DNA of 64,000 bases from Pseudomonas putida. Its GTDB lineage: Bacteria; Pseudomonadota; Gammaproteobacteria; Pseudomonadales; Pseudomonadaceae. The notes beneath the pieces are model-generated. The model saw only the letters and a program-made list of their open reading frames with translations, was not told where the DNA came from and searched no databases. Each line of letters begins with the position of its first letter. Positions within the stretch are counted from its first letter, which is position 1. The position numbers and the translations under genes were made by a program. The DNA lies in assembly GCF_002741075.1 (NCBI RefSeq), contig NZ_CP016634.1:4060001-4124000 (forward strand), in the 5' to 3' direction. Shown piece by piece: positions 38,087 through 47,870 of the stretch.

Positions 38087-38118
38087 TTCCCTTAAACCAC
38101 TACACAGGATCCACGGTC

Positions 38119-38460
38119 ATGAGCATCACCCAGTTCAAGCACACAGGCAGCGTCCCCCTGGAAAGCTCCACCCCTGTTGCCGTTCCTCTCAGTGAACCGG
38201 TCGCGGTCACTTCGGTGACCTGTGTCGAACGCAACGACGGTGTCGAAACCGGCATCTGGGAGTGCACCCCGGGGCGCTGGCGGCGGCAGATCGTACAGCA
38301 GGAGTTCTGCCACTTCATCAAGGGCCGCTGCACCTTCACCCCCGACGGTGGCGAGCCCTTGCTCATCGAAGCTGGCGACGCCGTGATGCTGCCGGCCAAC
38401 AGCACCGGCACCTGGGATATCCAGGAGACAGTGCGCAAGACCTACGTTTTGATTTTTTGA
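38119..38460 (+). CDS. Small cupin-domain protein (EutQ/DUF861-like)
   Basis: The 113-residue product is a single cupin of the DUF861 type: ERNDGVETGIWECTPGRWRR, then FCHFIKGRCTFTPDGGEPLLIEAGDAVMLPANSTGTWDIQETVRKTYVLIF. Proteins of this kind are repeatedly encoded next to DadA/PuuB-type oxidases, and the catalytic role is unknown. The ATG follows AGGA 32 bp after the oxidase stop, and the PotF-like gene starts 56 bp downstream. Confidence 0.87.
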   Translation: MSITQFKHTGSVPLESSTPVAVPLSEPVAVTSVTCVERNDGVETGIWECTPGRWRRQIVQQEFCHFIKGRCTFTPDGGEPLLIEAGDAVMLPANSTGTWDIQETVRKTYVLIF

Positions 38461-38516
38461 TGCACCGATCGCCTGCCGCCCTTCGATAACAACAAGCAAA
38501 GAAAGGTATACCGGAC

Positions 38517-39596
38517 ATGCGCACCCTCCTGCTCGCCCCCTTGATGCTCGCCACCTGCGTGGCCAACGCCGCCGACTCGGTGAAGATCTACAACTGGTCC
38601 AGCTACATCGCCCCCGACACCCTCAAGCAGTTCCAGCACGCCACAGGCATCCAGCCGACCTACGACGTGTTCGACAGCAACGAGACCCTCGACGGCAAGC
38701 TGATGACAGGCAATTCCGGCTACGACGTGGTGTTCCCCTCCAACCACTTCATGGCCCGGCAGATCCAGGGCAAAGCCCTCAAGCCGCTGGACAAGAGCCA
38801 GTTGCCCAACTGGCATAACCTCAACCCGGTGCTGCTCAAGGCACTGGAGGTGAACGACCCGGGCAATCGCTATGGTTTCCCCTACCTTTGGGGCAGCACT
38901 GGCATTGGTTACAACATCGACAAGGTCAAAGCGGTGCTGGGCGACAATGCGCCGGTGGACTCCTGGGACCTGATCTTCAAGCCCGAGAACATTTCCAAAC
39001 TCAAAAGCTGCGACGTCGCCGTGCTGGACAATGGCCCGGAGCTGCTGCCGATCGCCCTGCACTACCTGGGCCTGCCACACCACAGTCAGAACCCGGCCGA
39101 CTACGACAAAGCCAAGGCGCTGCTGATGCAGGTGCGCCCGTACATCAGCTACTTCCACTCCTCCAAGTACACCGGCGACCTGGCCAATGGTGACATCTGC
39201 GTGGTGGTGGGCTTCTCGGGGGATGTGCTGCAGGCGAAGAATCGCGCCGAAGAGGCGAACAATGGGGTGAAGGTGGGCTACTCGATCCCCAAGGAAGGGG
39301 CGCCGCTGTGGTTCGACATGGTCGCCATGCCCGCCGATGCGCCGGACGAGAAAGCAGGCTATGCCTACATGAACTACCTCTTGCAGCCTGAGGTGATGGC
39401 CAACATCAGCGACTACGTGCAGTACGCCAATGGCAACCTCAAAGCCGACACGCTGGTGGACCCGAAGCTCAAGGCCAACAGCATGATCTACCCGAGTGAC
39501 GAGGTGCTGGGCAAGCTGTATGCCCTGGAAGCGATGCCGGCGAAGATCGACCGCATTCGTACACGGATCTGGACCAGCATCAAAGCCGGAAATTAG
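38517..39596 (+). CDS. PotF-like polyamine-type periplasmic binding protein (orphan)
   Basis: The 359-residue product has a signal peptide (cleavage near ANAAD) and resembles PotF/SpuD throughout: GSTGIGYNIDKVKAVLGDNAPVDSWDL, YFHSSKYTGDLANGDICVVVGFSGDVLQA and SIPKEGAPLWFDMVAMP. From my memory of PotF, the pocket aspartate of NWSDY is serine here (NWSSY, residues 26-30), and the tryptophan of the GWAGD motif is phenylalanine. Binding specificity is therefore probably changed from putrescine. No permease or ATPase gene is adjacent, so it must work with a transporter elsewhere or act as a sensor. AAAGG precedes the ATG. Confidence 0.88.
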   Translation: MRTLLLAPLMLATCVANAADSVKIYNWSSYIAPDTLKQFQHATGIQPTYDVFDSNETLDGKLMTGNSGYDVVFPSNHFMARQIQGKALKPLDKSQLPNWHNLNPVLLKALEVNDPGNRYGFPYLWGSTGIGYNIDKVKAVLGDNAPVDSWDLIFKPENISKLKSCDVAVLDNGPELLPIALHYLGLPHHSQNPADYDKAKALLMQVRPYISYFHSSKYTGDLANGDICVVVGFSGDVLQAKNRAEEANNGVKVGYSIPKEGAPLWFDMVAMPADAPDEKAGYAYMNYLLQPEVMANISDYVQYANGNLKADTLVDPKLKANSMIYPSDEVLGKLYALEAMPAKIDRIRTRIWTSIKAGN

Positions 39597-39614
39597 CTTC
39601 GGCCGTAACGCGGT

Positions 39615-39692
39615 CTCCGTGGGAGCGGGTTCACCCGCGAATGCGCCGGTAGATCCAGCATCGCATTCGCGGGTAAACCCGCTCCCACGGAG
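39615..39692. repeat. Long REP pair between convergent PotF-like gene and prfC
   Basis: Arms of 31 bases (39615-39645 and 39662-39692) are complementary with a single mismatch around a 16-nt loop. They contain the core GGGAGCGGGTT-ACCCGCGAA of the P. putida REP family. The element forms the common 3' end of two convergent genes. Confidence 0.85.
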
Positions 39693-39713
39693 GGCAGGTG
39701 CACGCTTCCCGAA

Positions 39714-41297
<1,584 letters not shown>

Positions 41298-41798
41298 GGG
41301 AAATCGCCTGACGTGGGATCAAAAAGGGGCAGTATCATACCCGATGTCGAAGCAAGGACCAAAACCCGCCTGGACCATTGGGCTTATCGGCTCTGAATCT
41401 TGCGAAGCGTCGGTGCCTCAGAGACGCCTTCAAGCGTGACCGGTGCATGCCCAGGCACAGTCGTCTTCCGGCAAGCCCTCGAAGAGTAGGTACTTCAACG
41501 CCCAGACGTACTATCCACGGTTTTTTATCGCGCGATATTTCCTGCATGCCAGTGATTAACACTGGCCAAACGCCGCTTCAGATGGGAACCTTTAAAGCCA
41601 TGGAGACGTCCACTCCCCTGCAACCCGCTTCGGTTCAGGGCGGGTTTCATCTGCATTTCGGGCCCGACGGGGTTCGGCTCATGGCGTGACCGCACTGCCT
41701 TCGCAGGGCACCACGCTGCTACTCGCGACCACACTGCCTGCTGCCAGGAATGGCGCCCGCCACGGGAGTGTGATCGCCGACTACAAAGGAGTCCGCCT
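41298..41798. other. 500-bp divergent intergenic region (prfC / osmoprotectant operon)
   Basis: This gap holds the promoters of prfC and of the ABC operon. The only possible gene is a short plus-strand frame (41546-41689) treated separately. TTTTTTATCGCGCGATA near 41521 includes the small palindrome TATCGCGCGATA. No terminator or tRNA is visible. Confidence 0.6.
41546..41689 (+). CDS. Possible small protein of 47 or 30 residues
   Basis: A frame opening at ATG 41546, with internal ATGs at 41582 and 41600, ends in TGA at 41689. The last part reads GGFHLHFGPDGVRLMA, which is not low-complexity. I do not recognise it. No convincing Shine-Dalgarno precedes any of the three ATGs, and the frame may be chance or part of a leader RNA for the ABC operon 110 bp downstream. 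Confidence 0.2.
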   Translation: MPVINTGQTPLQMGTFKAMETSTPLQPASVQGGFHLHFGPDGVRLMA

Positions 41799-42512
41799 GT
41801 GGCTGAACGCTATGGCAAAGGGCTGTTGGGATGGGCCGCCGTGCTCGTCATCCTGGCCCTGCTGGTCCACTGGATCGGCATCGAGACCTTCGCGCGTTAT
41901 CGCGAAGACCTTTGGTTCTACCTGCAAGCGCACCTGGTACTGGTGCTGGCTTCGATGGCGGCGGCGTTGGCCGTGGGCATCCCCACCGGCATTGCCTTGA
42001 GTCGACCGCACAGGGTCGACAAGGCCGAGCGCTTCATGCAGTTGTTCAACGTTGGCAATACCATCCCTCCCCTGGCCGTCCTGGCCATCGCCCTGAGTGT
42101 CCTGGGCATCGGTGCAGGCCCTGCGATCTTCGCCCTGTTCCTCGCCTCCCTCCTGCCCATCGTGCGCAACACCTACGAAGGCCTGAAGAACGTCCCCGCC
42201 TCGCTCAAGGAAGCCGCCACCGGCATCGGCATGACCGCGCGCCAGCAACTCTGGCAGGTGGAACTGCCCAATGCCGTGCCGATCATCGTCGGCGGTGTGC
42301 GCGTGGCCCTGGCGCTGAACGTGGGCACCGCGCCACTGGCGTTTCTGATCGGCGCCAACAGTCTGGGCAGCCTGATCTTCCCCGGCATCGCCCTGAACAA
42401 CCAGCCGCAACTGCTGCTGGGAGCGGCCTGCACGGCCTTGCTTGCACTGGTGCTCGATGCCGTGGTGAGCCTTTCCAGCAAACGCTGGCTGGAACGCGGC
42501 CTGGCTCAATAA
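41799..42512 (+). CDS. Osmoprotectant ABC transporter permease 1 (OpuC/YehW-type)
   Basis: The 237-residue permease has about six membrane helices and the EAA-type loop LKEAATGIGMTARQQLWQVELPNAVPIIVGGVR, characteristic of the glycine betaine/choline/carnitine (OpuB/OpuC, Yeh) permeases. The start is GTG at 41799, seven bases after AAAGGAG. It is first in a four-gene operon permease-receptor-permease-ATPase; the receptor starts 13 bp downstream. Confidence 0.9.
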   Translation: MAERYGKGLLGWAAVLVILALLVHWIGIETFARYREDLWFYLQAHLVLVLASMAAALAVGIPTGIALSRPHRVDKAERFMQLFNVGNTIPPLAVLAIALSVLGIGAGPAIFALFLASLLPIVRNTYEGLKNVPASLKEAATGIGMTARQQLWQVELPNAVPIIVGGVRVALALNVGTAPLAFLIGANSLGSLIFPGIALNNQPQLLLGAACTALLALVLDAVVSLSSKRWLERGLAQ

Positions 42513-42525
42513 AAAGAGAGAACCG

Positions 42526-43437
42526 ATGAACAAGAAAATCGCCTTGCTCTTGGGCGCGGCCATGCTGTTCGCAGGGCTCGCCCATGCAGCGGAAAAACCG
42601 CTGATTCGCATCGGTGCGCGCGTCTTCACCGAACAGACCGTGCTCGCCGAAATCACCGCCCAATACTTGCGCGCCAACGGCTACGACGTGCGCGTCACCG
42701 AGGGACTGGGCAGCAACATCGCACGCCAGGCCCACGAAACCGGCCAACTTGACCTGATGTGGGAATACACCGGGGTTTCGCTGGTGTCCTACAACCACAT
42801 CGAAGAGCGCATGCCCAACGCCGAAGCCACCTATGCCAAGGTCAAGGCCCTGGATGCCAGGAAAGGACTGGTCTGGCTGACACCATCGAAGTTCAGCAAC
42901 ACCTATGCCCTGGGCCTACCCCAAACCGTGGCCAAGGCCTACCCGCAGCTCACCACCATCAGCCAGTTGCAGCGGGTGCTGCGCGACGAGCACGAGCGCA
43001 ACCACCTGGTGGCGCTGGACACTGAGTTCGCCAATCGCCCGGATGGCCTGGTGGGATTGCGCGAGCTGTACGACCTGCCGCTCGACCGGCGCAACATTCG
43101 CCAGATGGACAGTGGCCTGGTCTACACCGCCATGCGCAACAACCAGGTCTTCGCCGGCCTGGTGTACACCACCGACGGGCGCCTGAACGCGTTCAACCTC
43201 AAGTTGCTCGAAGACGACAAGCACTACTTCCCCGACTACACCGCCGCCCCCGTGGTGCGCCAGCAGACGCTGGACGCCAACCCGAAACTGGCCGCCCAGC
43301 TCAAGCCGCTGGCCGAGCTGCTCGACGACCAGACCATGCGCGCGCTCAATGCCAAGGTCGATGTCGAGCACCAGAGCCCAACCACCGTGGCTGCGGCATT
43401 CCTGCGTGATCACCCGATCAGTGAGGTACAGCCATGA
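42526..43437 (+). CDS. Osmoprotectant-binding protein (OsmF/OpuCC-like)
   Basis: The 303-residue periplasmic receptor has a signal peptide ending in AHAAE and the type-2 fold of OpuAC-domain proteins: RIGARVFTEQTVLAEITAQYL, LGSNIARQAHETGQLDLMWEYTG and KFSNTYALGLPQ. Family members bind glycine betaine, choline or related quaternary amines through an aromatic cage. YehZ/OsmF is the nearest enteric counterpart, so affinity could be low. Its stop overlaps the next gene by four bases (ATGA). Confidence 0.9.
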   Translation: MNKKIALLLGAAMLFAGLAHAAEKPLIRIGARVFTEQTVLAEITAQYLRANGYDVRVTEGLGSNIARQAHETGQLDLMWEYTGVSLVSYNHIEERMPNAEATYAKVKALDARKGLVWLTPSKFSNTYALGLPQTVAKAYPQLTTISQLQRVLRDEHERNHLVALDTEFANRPDGLVGLRELYDLPLDRRNIRQMDSGLVYTAMRNNQVFAGLVYTTDGRLNAFNLKLLEDDKHYFPDYTAAPVVRQQTLDANPKLAAQLKPLAELLDDQTMRALNAKVDVEHQSPTTVAAAFLRDHPISEVQP

Positions 43438-44087
43438 ACCTGCTCGATACGTTCACCCACCTGGACTGGGCCCAGGTCCTGCATCTGACCGGTCAGCACA
43501 TCACCCTGGTAGGCGTGGCCGTGGGCCTGGCGATCTTGGTCGGCGTACCCTTGGGGATCTTGATGACCCGCTTCCCGACCCTGGCCGGCCCGCTGCAGGC
43601 CAGTGCCACGGTGCTGCTGACCGTCCCGTCGATCGCCCTGTTCGGCTTGCTGCTGCCATTCTATTCCAAGTTCGGCCAGGGCCTGGGGCCACTGCCGGCG
43701 ATCACTGCGGTGTTCCTTTATTCGCTGCTGCCGATCCTGCGTAACACCTACCTGGCACTGACCAATGTCGAGCCCGGCATCCGTGAAGCGGCGCGTGGCA
43801 TCGGCATGACCTTCGGCCAGCGCCTGCGCATGGTCGAGCTGCCCATCGCCGTGCCGGTGATCCTCGCCGGCGTGCGCACTGCCGTGGTGATGAACATCGG
43901 CGTGATGACCATTGCCGCCACCATCGGCGCCGGCGGCCTGGGTGTACTTATCCTCACCTCCATCAGCCGCAGCGACATGTCCATGCTGCTGGTCGGCGCC
44001 GTGCTGGTCAGCCTACTGGCGATCGTCGCCGACCTGCTTCTGCAAACCCTGCAACGTGCCCTGACTCCAGAAGGACTGCGCCCATGA
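43434..44087 (+). CDS. Osmoprotectant ABC transporter permease 2
   Basis: The 217-residue permease is the partner of permease 1 and has the same EAA loop (IREAARGIGMTFGQRLRMVELPIAVPVILAGVR) and a C-terminal TIGAGGLGVLILTSISRSD segment. ATGA overlaps at both ends, with the receptor and the ATPase genes, imply coupled translation and equal stoichiometry. Confidence 0.92.
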   Translation: MNLLDTFTHLDWAQVLHLTGQHITLVGVAVGLAILVGVPLGILMTRFPTLAGPLQASATVLLTVPSIALFGLLLPFYSKFGQGLGPLPAITAVFLYSLLPILRNTYLALTNVEPGIREAARGIGMTFGQRLRMVELPIAVPVILAGVRTAVVMNIGVMTIAATIGAGGLGVLILTSISRSDMSMLLVGAVLVSLLAIVADLLLQTLQRALTPEGLRP

Positions 44088-45241
44088 TCGAACTGAAGAA
44101 CCTCAGCAAGACCTTCAACGTCAACGGCAAGGACGTCAAAGCCGTCGACGCGGTCAGCCTCACCGTCAACGAAGGCGAAATCTGCGTGTTCCTCGGCCCC
44201 TCAGGCTGCGGCAAGAGCACCACCCTGAAAATGATCAACCGCCTGATCACACCGACCAGCGGCCAGGTATTGATCAATGGCGAGGACACCAGTGCCCTGG
44301 ACGAGGTGACCCTGCGTCGCCACATCGGCTACGTGATCCAGCAGATCGGCCTGTTCCCCAACATGACCATCGAGGAAAACATCACGGTCGTCCCGCGCCT
44401 GCTGGGCTGGGACAAGCAGAAATGCCACGAGCGTGCCCGCGAGCTGATGCACATGATCAAGCTCGAGCCCAAGCAGTACCTGCAGCGTTACCCACGTGAA
44501 CTTTCAGGTGGCCAGCAGCAGCGGATCGGCGTGATCCGCGCCTTGGCCGCGGAGGCACCGGTGCTGCTGATGGATGAACCCTTCGGCGCGGTCGACCCGA
44601 TCAACCGCGAGATGATCCAGAACGAGTTCTTCGAGATGCAACGGGCGCTGAACAAGACCGTGATCATGGTCAGCCATGACATCGACGAAGCGATCAAGCT
44701 GGGCGACAAGATCGCCATCTTCCGCGCCGGCAAGCTGCTGCAGCTCGACCACCCGGACACCTTGCTTGCCCATCCGGTGGATGACTTCGTCAGCAATTTC
44801 GTCGGCCAGGACAGCACCCTGAAGCGCCTGCTGCTGGTACGTGCAGAGGATGCCGCAGACAACGCCCCGTCCCTCGCCCCCGAGACGCCTGTGGCCGATG
44901 CGCTGGAGCTGATGGACGAACATGACCGCCGCTATGTGGTGGTCACCGATGCGCAGAACCGGGCATTGGGGTATGTGCGCCGACGCGACCTGCATCGTCA
45001 GCAGGGGAACTGTGGCGACTTCCTGCACCCATTCAATGCCACCGCGGCCCACGACGAACACCTGCGCATCCTCCTGTCGCGGATGTACGAGTTCAATCGT
45101 GCGTGGTTGCCGGTGCTCGATGCCGAGCAGGTGTTCCTGGGCGAGGTAACCCAGGAGTCCATTGCGGCCTACCTGAGCTCTGGGCGTTCGCGTGGTGGCA
45201 AGACCAGTATCGTTTCGCCAGCCGAGGCGGTGGTCTCCTAA
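44084..45241 (+). CDS. Osmoprotectant ABC transporter ATPase with C-terminal CBS domains (OpuCA-like)
   Basis: The 385-residue ATPase shows Walker A GPSGCGKST, signature LSGGQQQRIGV and Walker B VLLMDEPFGAVD. From about residue 260 it carries a CBS pair (VADALELMDEHDRRYVVVTDAQNRALGYVRR; LSRMYEFNRAWLPVLDAEQVFLGEVTQ). In the OpuA/OpuC transporters this pair senses ionic strength or cyclic dinucleotides, so gating by osmotic stress is likely. It is the last gene of the operon and is followed by a REP pair. Confidence 0.93.
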   Translation: MIELKNLSKTFNVNGKDVKAVDAVSLTVNEGEICVFLGPSGCGKSTTLKMINRLITPTSGQVLINGEDTSALDEVTLRRHIGYVIQQIGLFPNMTIEENITVVPRLLGWDKQKCHERARELMHMIKLEPKQYLQRYPRELSGGQQQRIGVIRALAAEAPVLLMDEPFGAVDPINREMIQNEFFEMQRALNKTVIMVSHDIDEAIKLGDKIAIFRAGKLLQLDHPDTLLAHPVDDFVSNFVGQDSTLKRLLLVRAEDAADNAPSLAPETPVADALELMDEHDRRYVVVTDAQNRALGYVRRRDLHRQQGNCGDFLHPFNATAAHDEHLRILLSRMYEFNRAWLPVLDAEQVFLGEVTQESIAAYLSSGRSRGGKTSIVSPAEAVVS

Positions 45242-45257
45242 GGCACGTGTCGACCTC

Positions 45258-45319
45258 TTCGCGGGTGAACCCGCTCCCAGCAATGGCGTTCTGCCTGTGG
45301 GAGCGGGTTGACCCGCGAA
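45258..45319. repeat. REP pair between convergent osmoprotectant operon and TonB receptor
   Basis: TTCGCGGGTGAACCCGCTCCCA (45258-45279) and its complement (45298-45319) differ at one position. It is the same REP family as at 39615, 35468 and 59922, again at a convergent 3' boundary. Confidence 0.85.
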
Positions 45320-45335
45320 TCAGGCACCACCGGTG

Positions 45336-47762
45336 TCAGAACCCTACACTGGCCTGCACATAAAAGGTGCGCGGCTCGCCCACATAGAGGCCGGCATTGT
45401 TGTCGCTGGAGCGGGTGTAGTACTGCTTGTCGAAGAGGTTCTTCACCCCCGCCGCCAGCTTCAGGTTCGACAGCTGCGGCCCGAAGTCATACCCGCCACG
45501 CACATGCCAGGTCACATAACCCGGAATGTCGCCGAACCGTCCATCGGCACTCGGCTCGGTGATGTAGTCGCCGTTGAACTGCCCCTTGGTGATCCCCGTG
45601 CCAGGCGAGCGCTGCTTGGATTGGGCATAGGCATCCAGGTTCCAGGTCCAACGATTGATCGCGTAGCGCAGGCCGGCGGTCGCCACCTGGCGGGAGTAGA
45701 ACGGCAGGTCGCGGCCCTTGAAGCCCGGGATCTCGCCTTCGTAGGTGGCGCGGGTATAGGTGTAGCCGGCATTGGCCGTCAGGCCTTGCAGACGCTCATC
45801 CAGCCCGGACAAGTCATAGCGCACGGCGGCTTCGATGCCCTGGTGTTTGGTCGCCCCCAGGTTGGTCCAGCCCACCTCGTTGCTGATGTATTGCAGCTCA
45901 TCGTCGAAGTCGATGTAGAACGCGGTCAGCTCGCCTGCGAAATGGCCATCGTCATAACGCGTGCCGACCTCGTAGGTCTTGGCTTTCTCTGGCTCCAGGC
46001 CATTGGCGGTACTGTCACCGTTACCACCCTGCCCGAGCTGGAAGTACTGCAGGCTGCCGAACGAGGTCTCGTAGTTGGCGAACAGCTTCCAGGCATCGGA
46101 CAGGTGATACATCACGCTCAATGCTGGCAGGGGCTCGTTACTGGTGACGCTGCGGTTTTTCTCAGGGACTCGCTGGTAGTCTTCATCCAGGACCGGGCGG
46201 TCGCGCCAATCGGTATTGATGTGTTCGAAGCGAATGCCGGGGGTGATGGTCCAGTTGCCGACGTCAATCTTGTCGTCGATGTAGTAGGCACTGGCTTCGG
46301 TGCCCCCGCTGCGGTCCTGGATGACATGGCCGTCGGAGCCCGGGACTGGCGTCGGCACGTTGTCGACCAGCGCCAGCTGCGAGGACTGCTCGCGCATGGC
46401 TTCCTTCAGGTAGCGGTAGCCGACACTCACTTCCTGGGTAGTAGGGCCGGCGAAGAAGATCCGCGACAGGCGCGGCTCGATGGCGAAGGTGTGATAGTTG
46501 CGCGGGTACGACGACAGGGTCTGCAGGGTGCGGTCGGCGATGGAGCTGCCGCGGAAGCTGTCGGTGTAGTAGGTCAGCACCTCGAACTGGGTGGCATCGT
46601 CGAGCTGGCGCTGCCACTTGAACGACACGTCCTTGCGACGACCTGCGAAGTAGTCGTAGTCGCGTACCGACTGGAAGGGGTCATGGTCGAACTGCGCCTG
46701 GGTCAGGCCACCGGGCATGTCGGCGCGACCATCGTAGTAGTGGAAGTTGAGCCAGAACTCGTCGCTGTCGGTAGGCGCCCAGTGGGTCTTGAGGATGACG
46801 TCGTCGATGTCGTTGCCATTGTTGCTGCTGCGATAGCCATTGCCGTTCACGCCGGTATAGAGCAATGCCACGCCCATGCCGTTGTCGGCGGTGCCGCCGA
46901 CGAATGCCGACTCGGTGTGTTTCCAGCCGCCATGGCGAGAGGTTTCCAGCGTGGTGGACAACTCGCCGGAGGCTTTCTCCGGAATAGCACGGGTGACGAA
47001 GTTGATCACCCCGCCGACGTTTTGCGGGCCATAGCGCACGGAGCCGGCGCCGCGGACCACGTCGATGCTGTCGAGGTTGCCGGAAGAGATAGGCGCCATG
47101 GAAAGCTGGGGCTGGCCATAGGGCGCGAAGGCGGCGGGAATGCCGTCGATCAACACGGTCGAGCGCGGCGACAGGCGCGATGTCAGGCCGCGCACGCCCA
47201 CATTGAGCGACAGGTCGCTGCCGCCGGTGCCGTTGGAATCCTGAACCTGCACACCGGGGATGCCACGCAGCACGTCCCGCACGTTCATCGCGCCCTTTTC
47301 CACCATGGCTTCGCGGCGTACCACCGTGCGCGCGCCAGGATGATTCTGCACCACGCTCTGTTGCGCATCGCCCAGCCAGTCGCCGACCACTTTGACATCG
47401 GTAGGCGCCAGCTCAAGGCTGCCGGAGGTCAGCGTGCCAGCGTTCTCGACCGGTTTGACCACCACCGTGCCCTGGGACATTTCGTAGGTCAGCCCACTGC
47501 CCTGCAGCAACTGTTGCAGGGCCTGCTCCGGCGCGAGCGTGCCCGACACCGCCGGGGCCTGTTTGCCCGCCACCCGTTCAGGGCTGAAGAACAATTGCAG
47601 GTTGGTCTGTTGCCCCAACTGGTTCAAGGCCGAAGCCAGGGGCTGAGCCTGGATCTGGATCGTGGCCTGCGTTTGTTCGGCGTAGGCATTGGCCGTGGCG
47701 GCGCTGATCGCCAGGGCCAGCGCGAGGGAAGGCAAACGCAGGAAGGGCTTGTTGTTGTTCAC
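45336..47762 (-). CDS. fecA: FecA-like TonB-dependent transducer/receptor
   Basis: The 808-residue outer-membrane receptor has a signal peptide, an N-terminal STN signalling domain (about residues 30-110: IQAQPLASALNQLGQQTNLQLFFS...), a plug domain with the RDVLRGIPGVQVQD segment and a 22-strand barrel ending in FYVQASVGF. The STN domain shows that it signals ligand binding to the FecR-type regulator encoded upstream. The plug RGLTSRLSPRSTVLIDGIPAAFAPYG resembles ferric-citrate receptors; the ligand is inferred. The start is GTG, with only a distant AGGA. Confidence 0.88.
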   Translation of the reverse strand: MNNNKPFLRLPSLALALAISAATANAYAEQTQATIQIQAQPLASALNQLGQQTNLQLFFSPERVAGKQAPAVSGTLAPEQALQQLLQGSGLTYEMSQGTVVVKPVENAGTLTSGSLELAPTDVKVVGDWLGDAQQSVVQNHPGARTVVRREAMVEKGAMNVRDVLRGIPGVQVQDSNGTGGSDLSLNVGVRGLTSRLSPRSTVLIDGIPAAFAPYGQPQLSMAPISSGNLDSIDVVRGAGSVRYGPQNVGGVINFVTRAIPEKASGELSTTLETSRHGGWKHTESAFVGGTADNGMGVALLYTGVNGNGYRSSNNGNDIDDVILKTHWAPTDSDEFWLNFHYYDGRADMPGGLTQAQFDHDPFQSVRDYDYFAGRRKDVSFKWQRQLDDATQFEVLTYYTDSFRGSSIADRTLQTLSSYPRNYHTFAIEPRLSRIFFAGPTTQEVSVGYRYLKEAMREQSSQLALVDNVPTPVPGSDGHVIQDRSGGTEASAYYIDDKIDVGNWTITPGIRFEHINTDWRDRPVLDEDYQRVPEKNRSVTSNEPLPALSVMYHLSDAWKLFANYETSFGSLQYFQLGQGGNGDSTANGLEPEKAKTYEVGTRYDDGHFAGELTAFYIDFDDELQYISNEVGWTNLGATKHQGIEAAVRYDLSGLDERLQGLTANAGYTYTRATYEGEIPGFKGRDLPFYSRQVATAGLRYAINRWTWNLDAYAQSKQRSPGTGITKGQFNGDYITEPSADGRFGDIPGYVTWHVRGGYDFGPQLSNLKLAAGVKNLFDKQYYTRSSDNNAGLYVGEPRTFYVQASVGF

Positions 47763-47870
47763 GTCGTCGAAGAATCCTGAAAGTCGGGATGAACGCCAAC
47801 CACACGCAAATGGAAATGCTTGGCAATTGCAGCTGGCGAGGAAGACGAACGAGTGAAAAAAAACCTGAAT

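Noticed and set aside
37327..38460. A 377-codon plus-strand frame that ends with the cupin
   Set aside because: Its first 264 codons run out of frame through the FAD oxidase and give Arg/Pro-rich sequence. The real cupin starts at 38119 with a Shine-Dalgarno, so this is not an oxidase-cupin fusion or frameshift.
45333..47780. 815-codon open frame on the plus strand opposite the FecA-like receptor
   Set aside because: It is exactly antisense to a receptor with signal peptide, STN, plug and barrel. Long antisense frames are expected from G/C-biased third positions, and its translation shows no domain.
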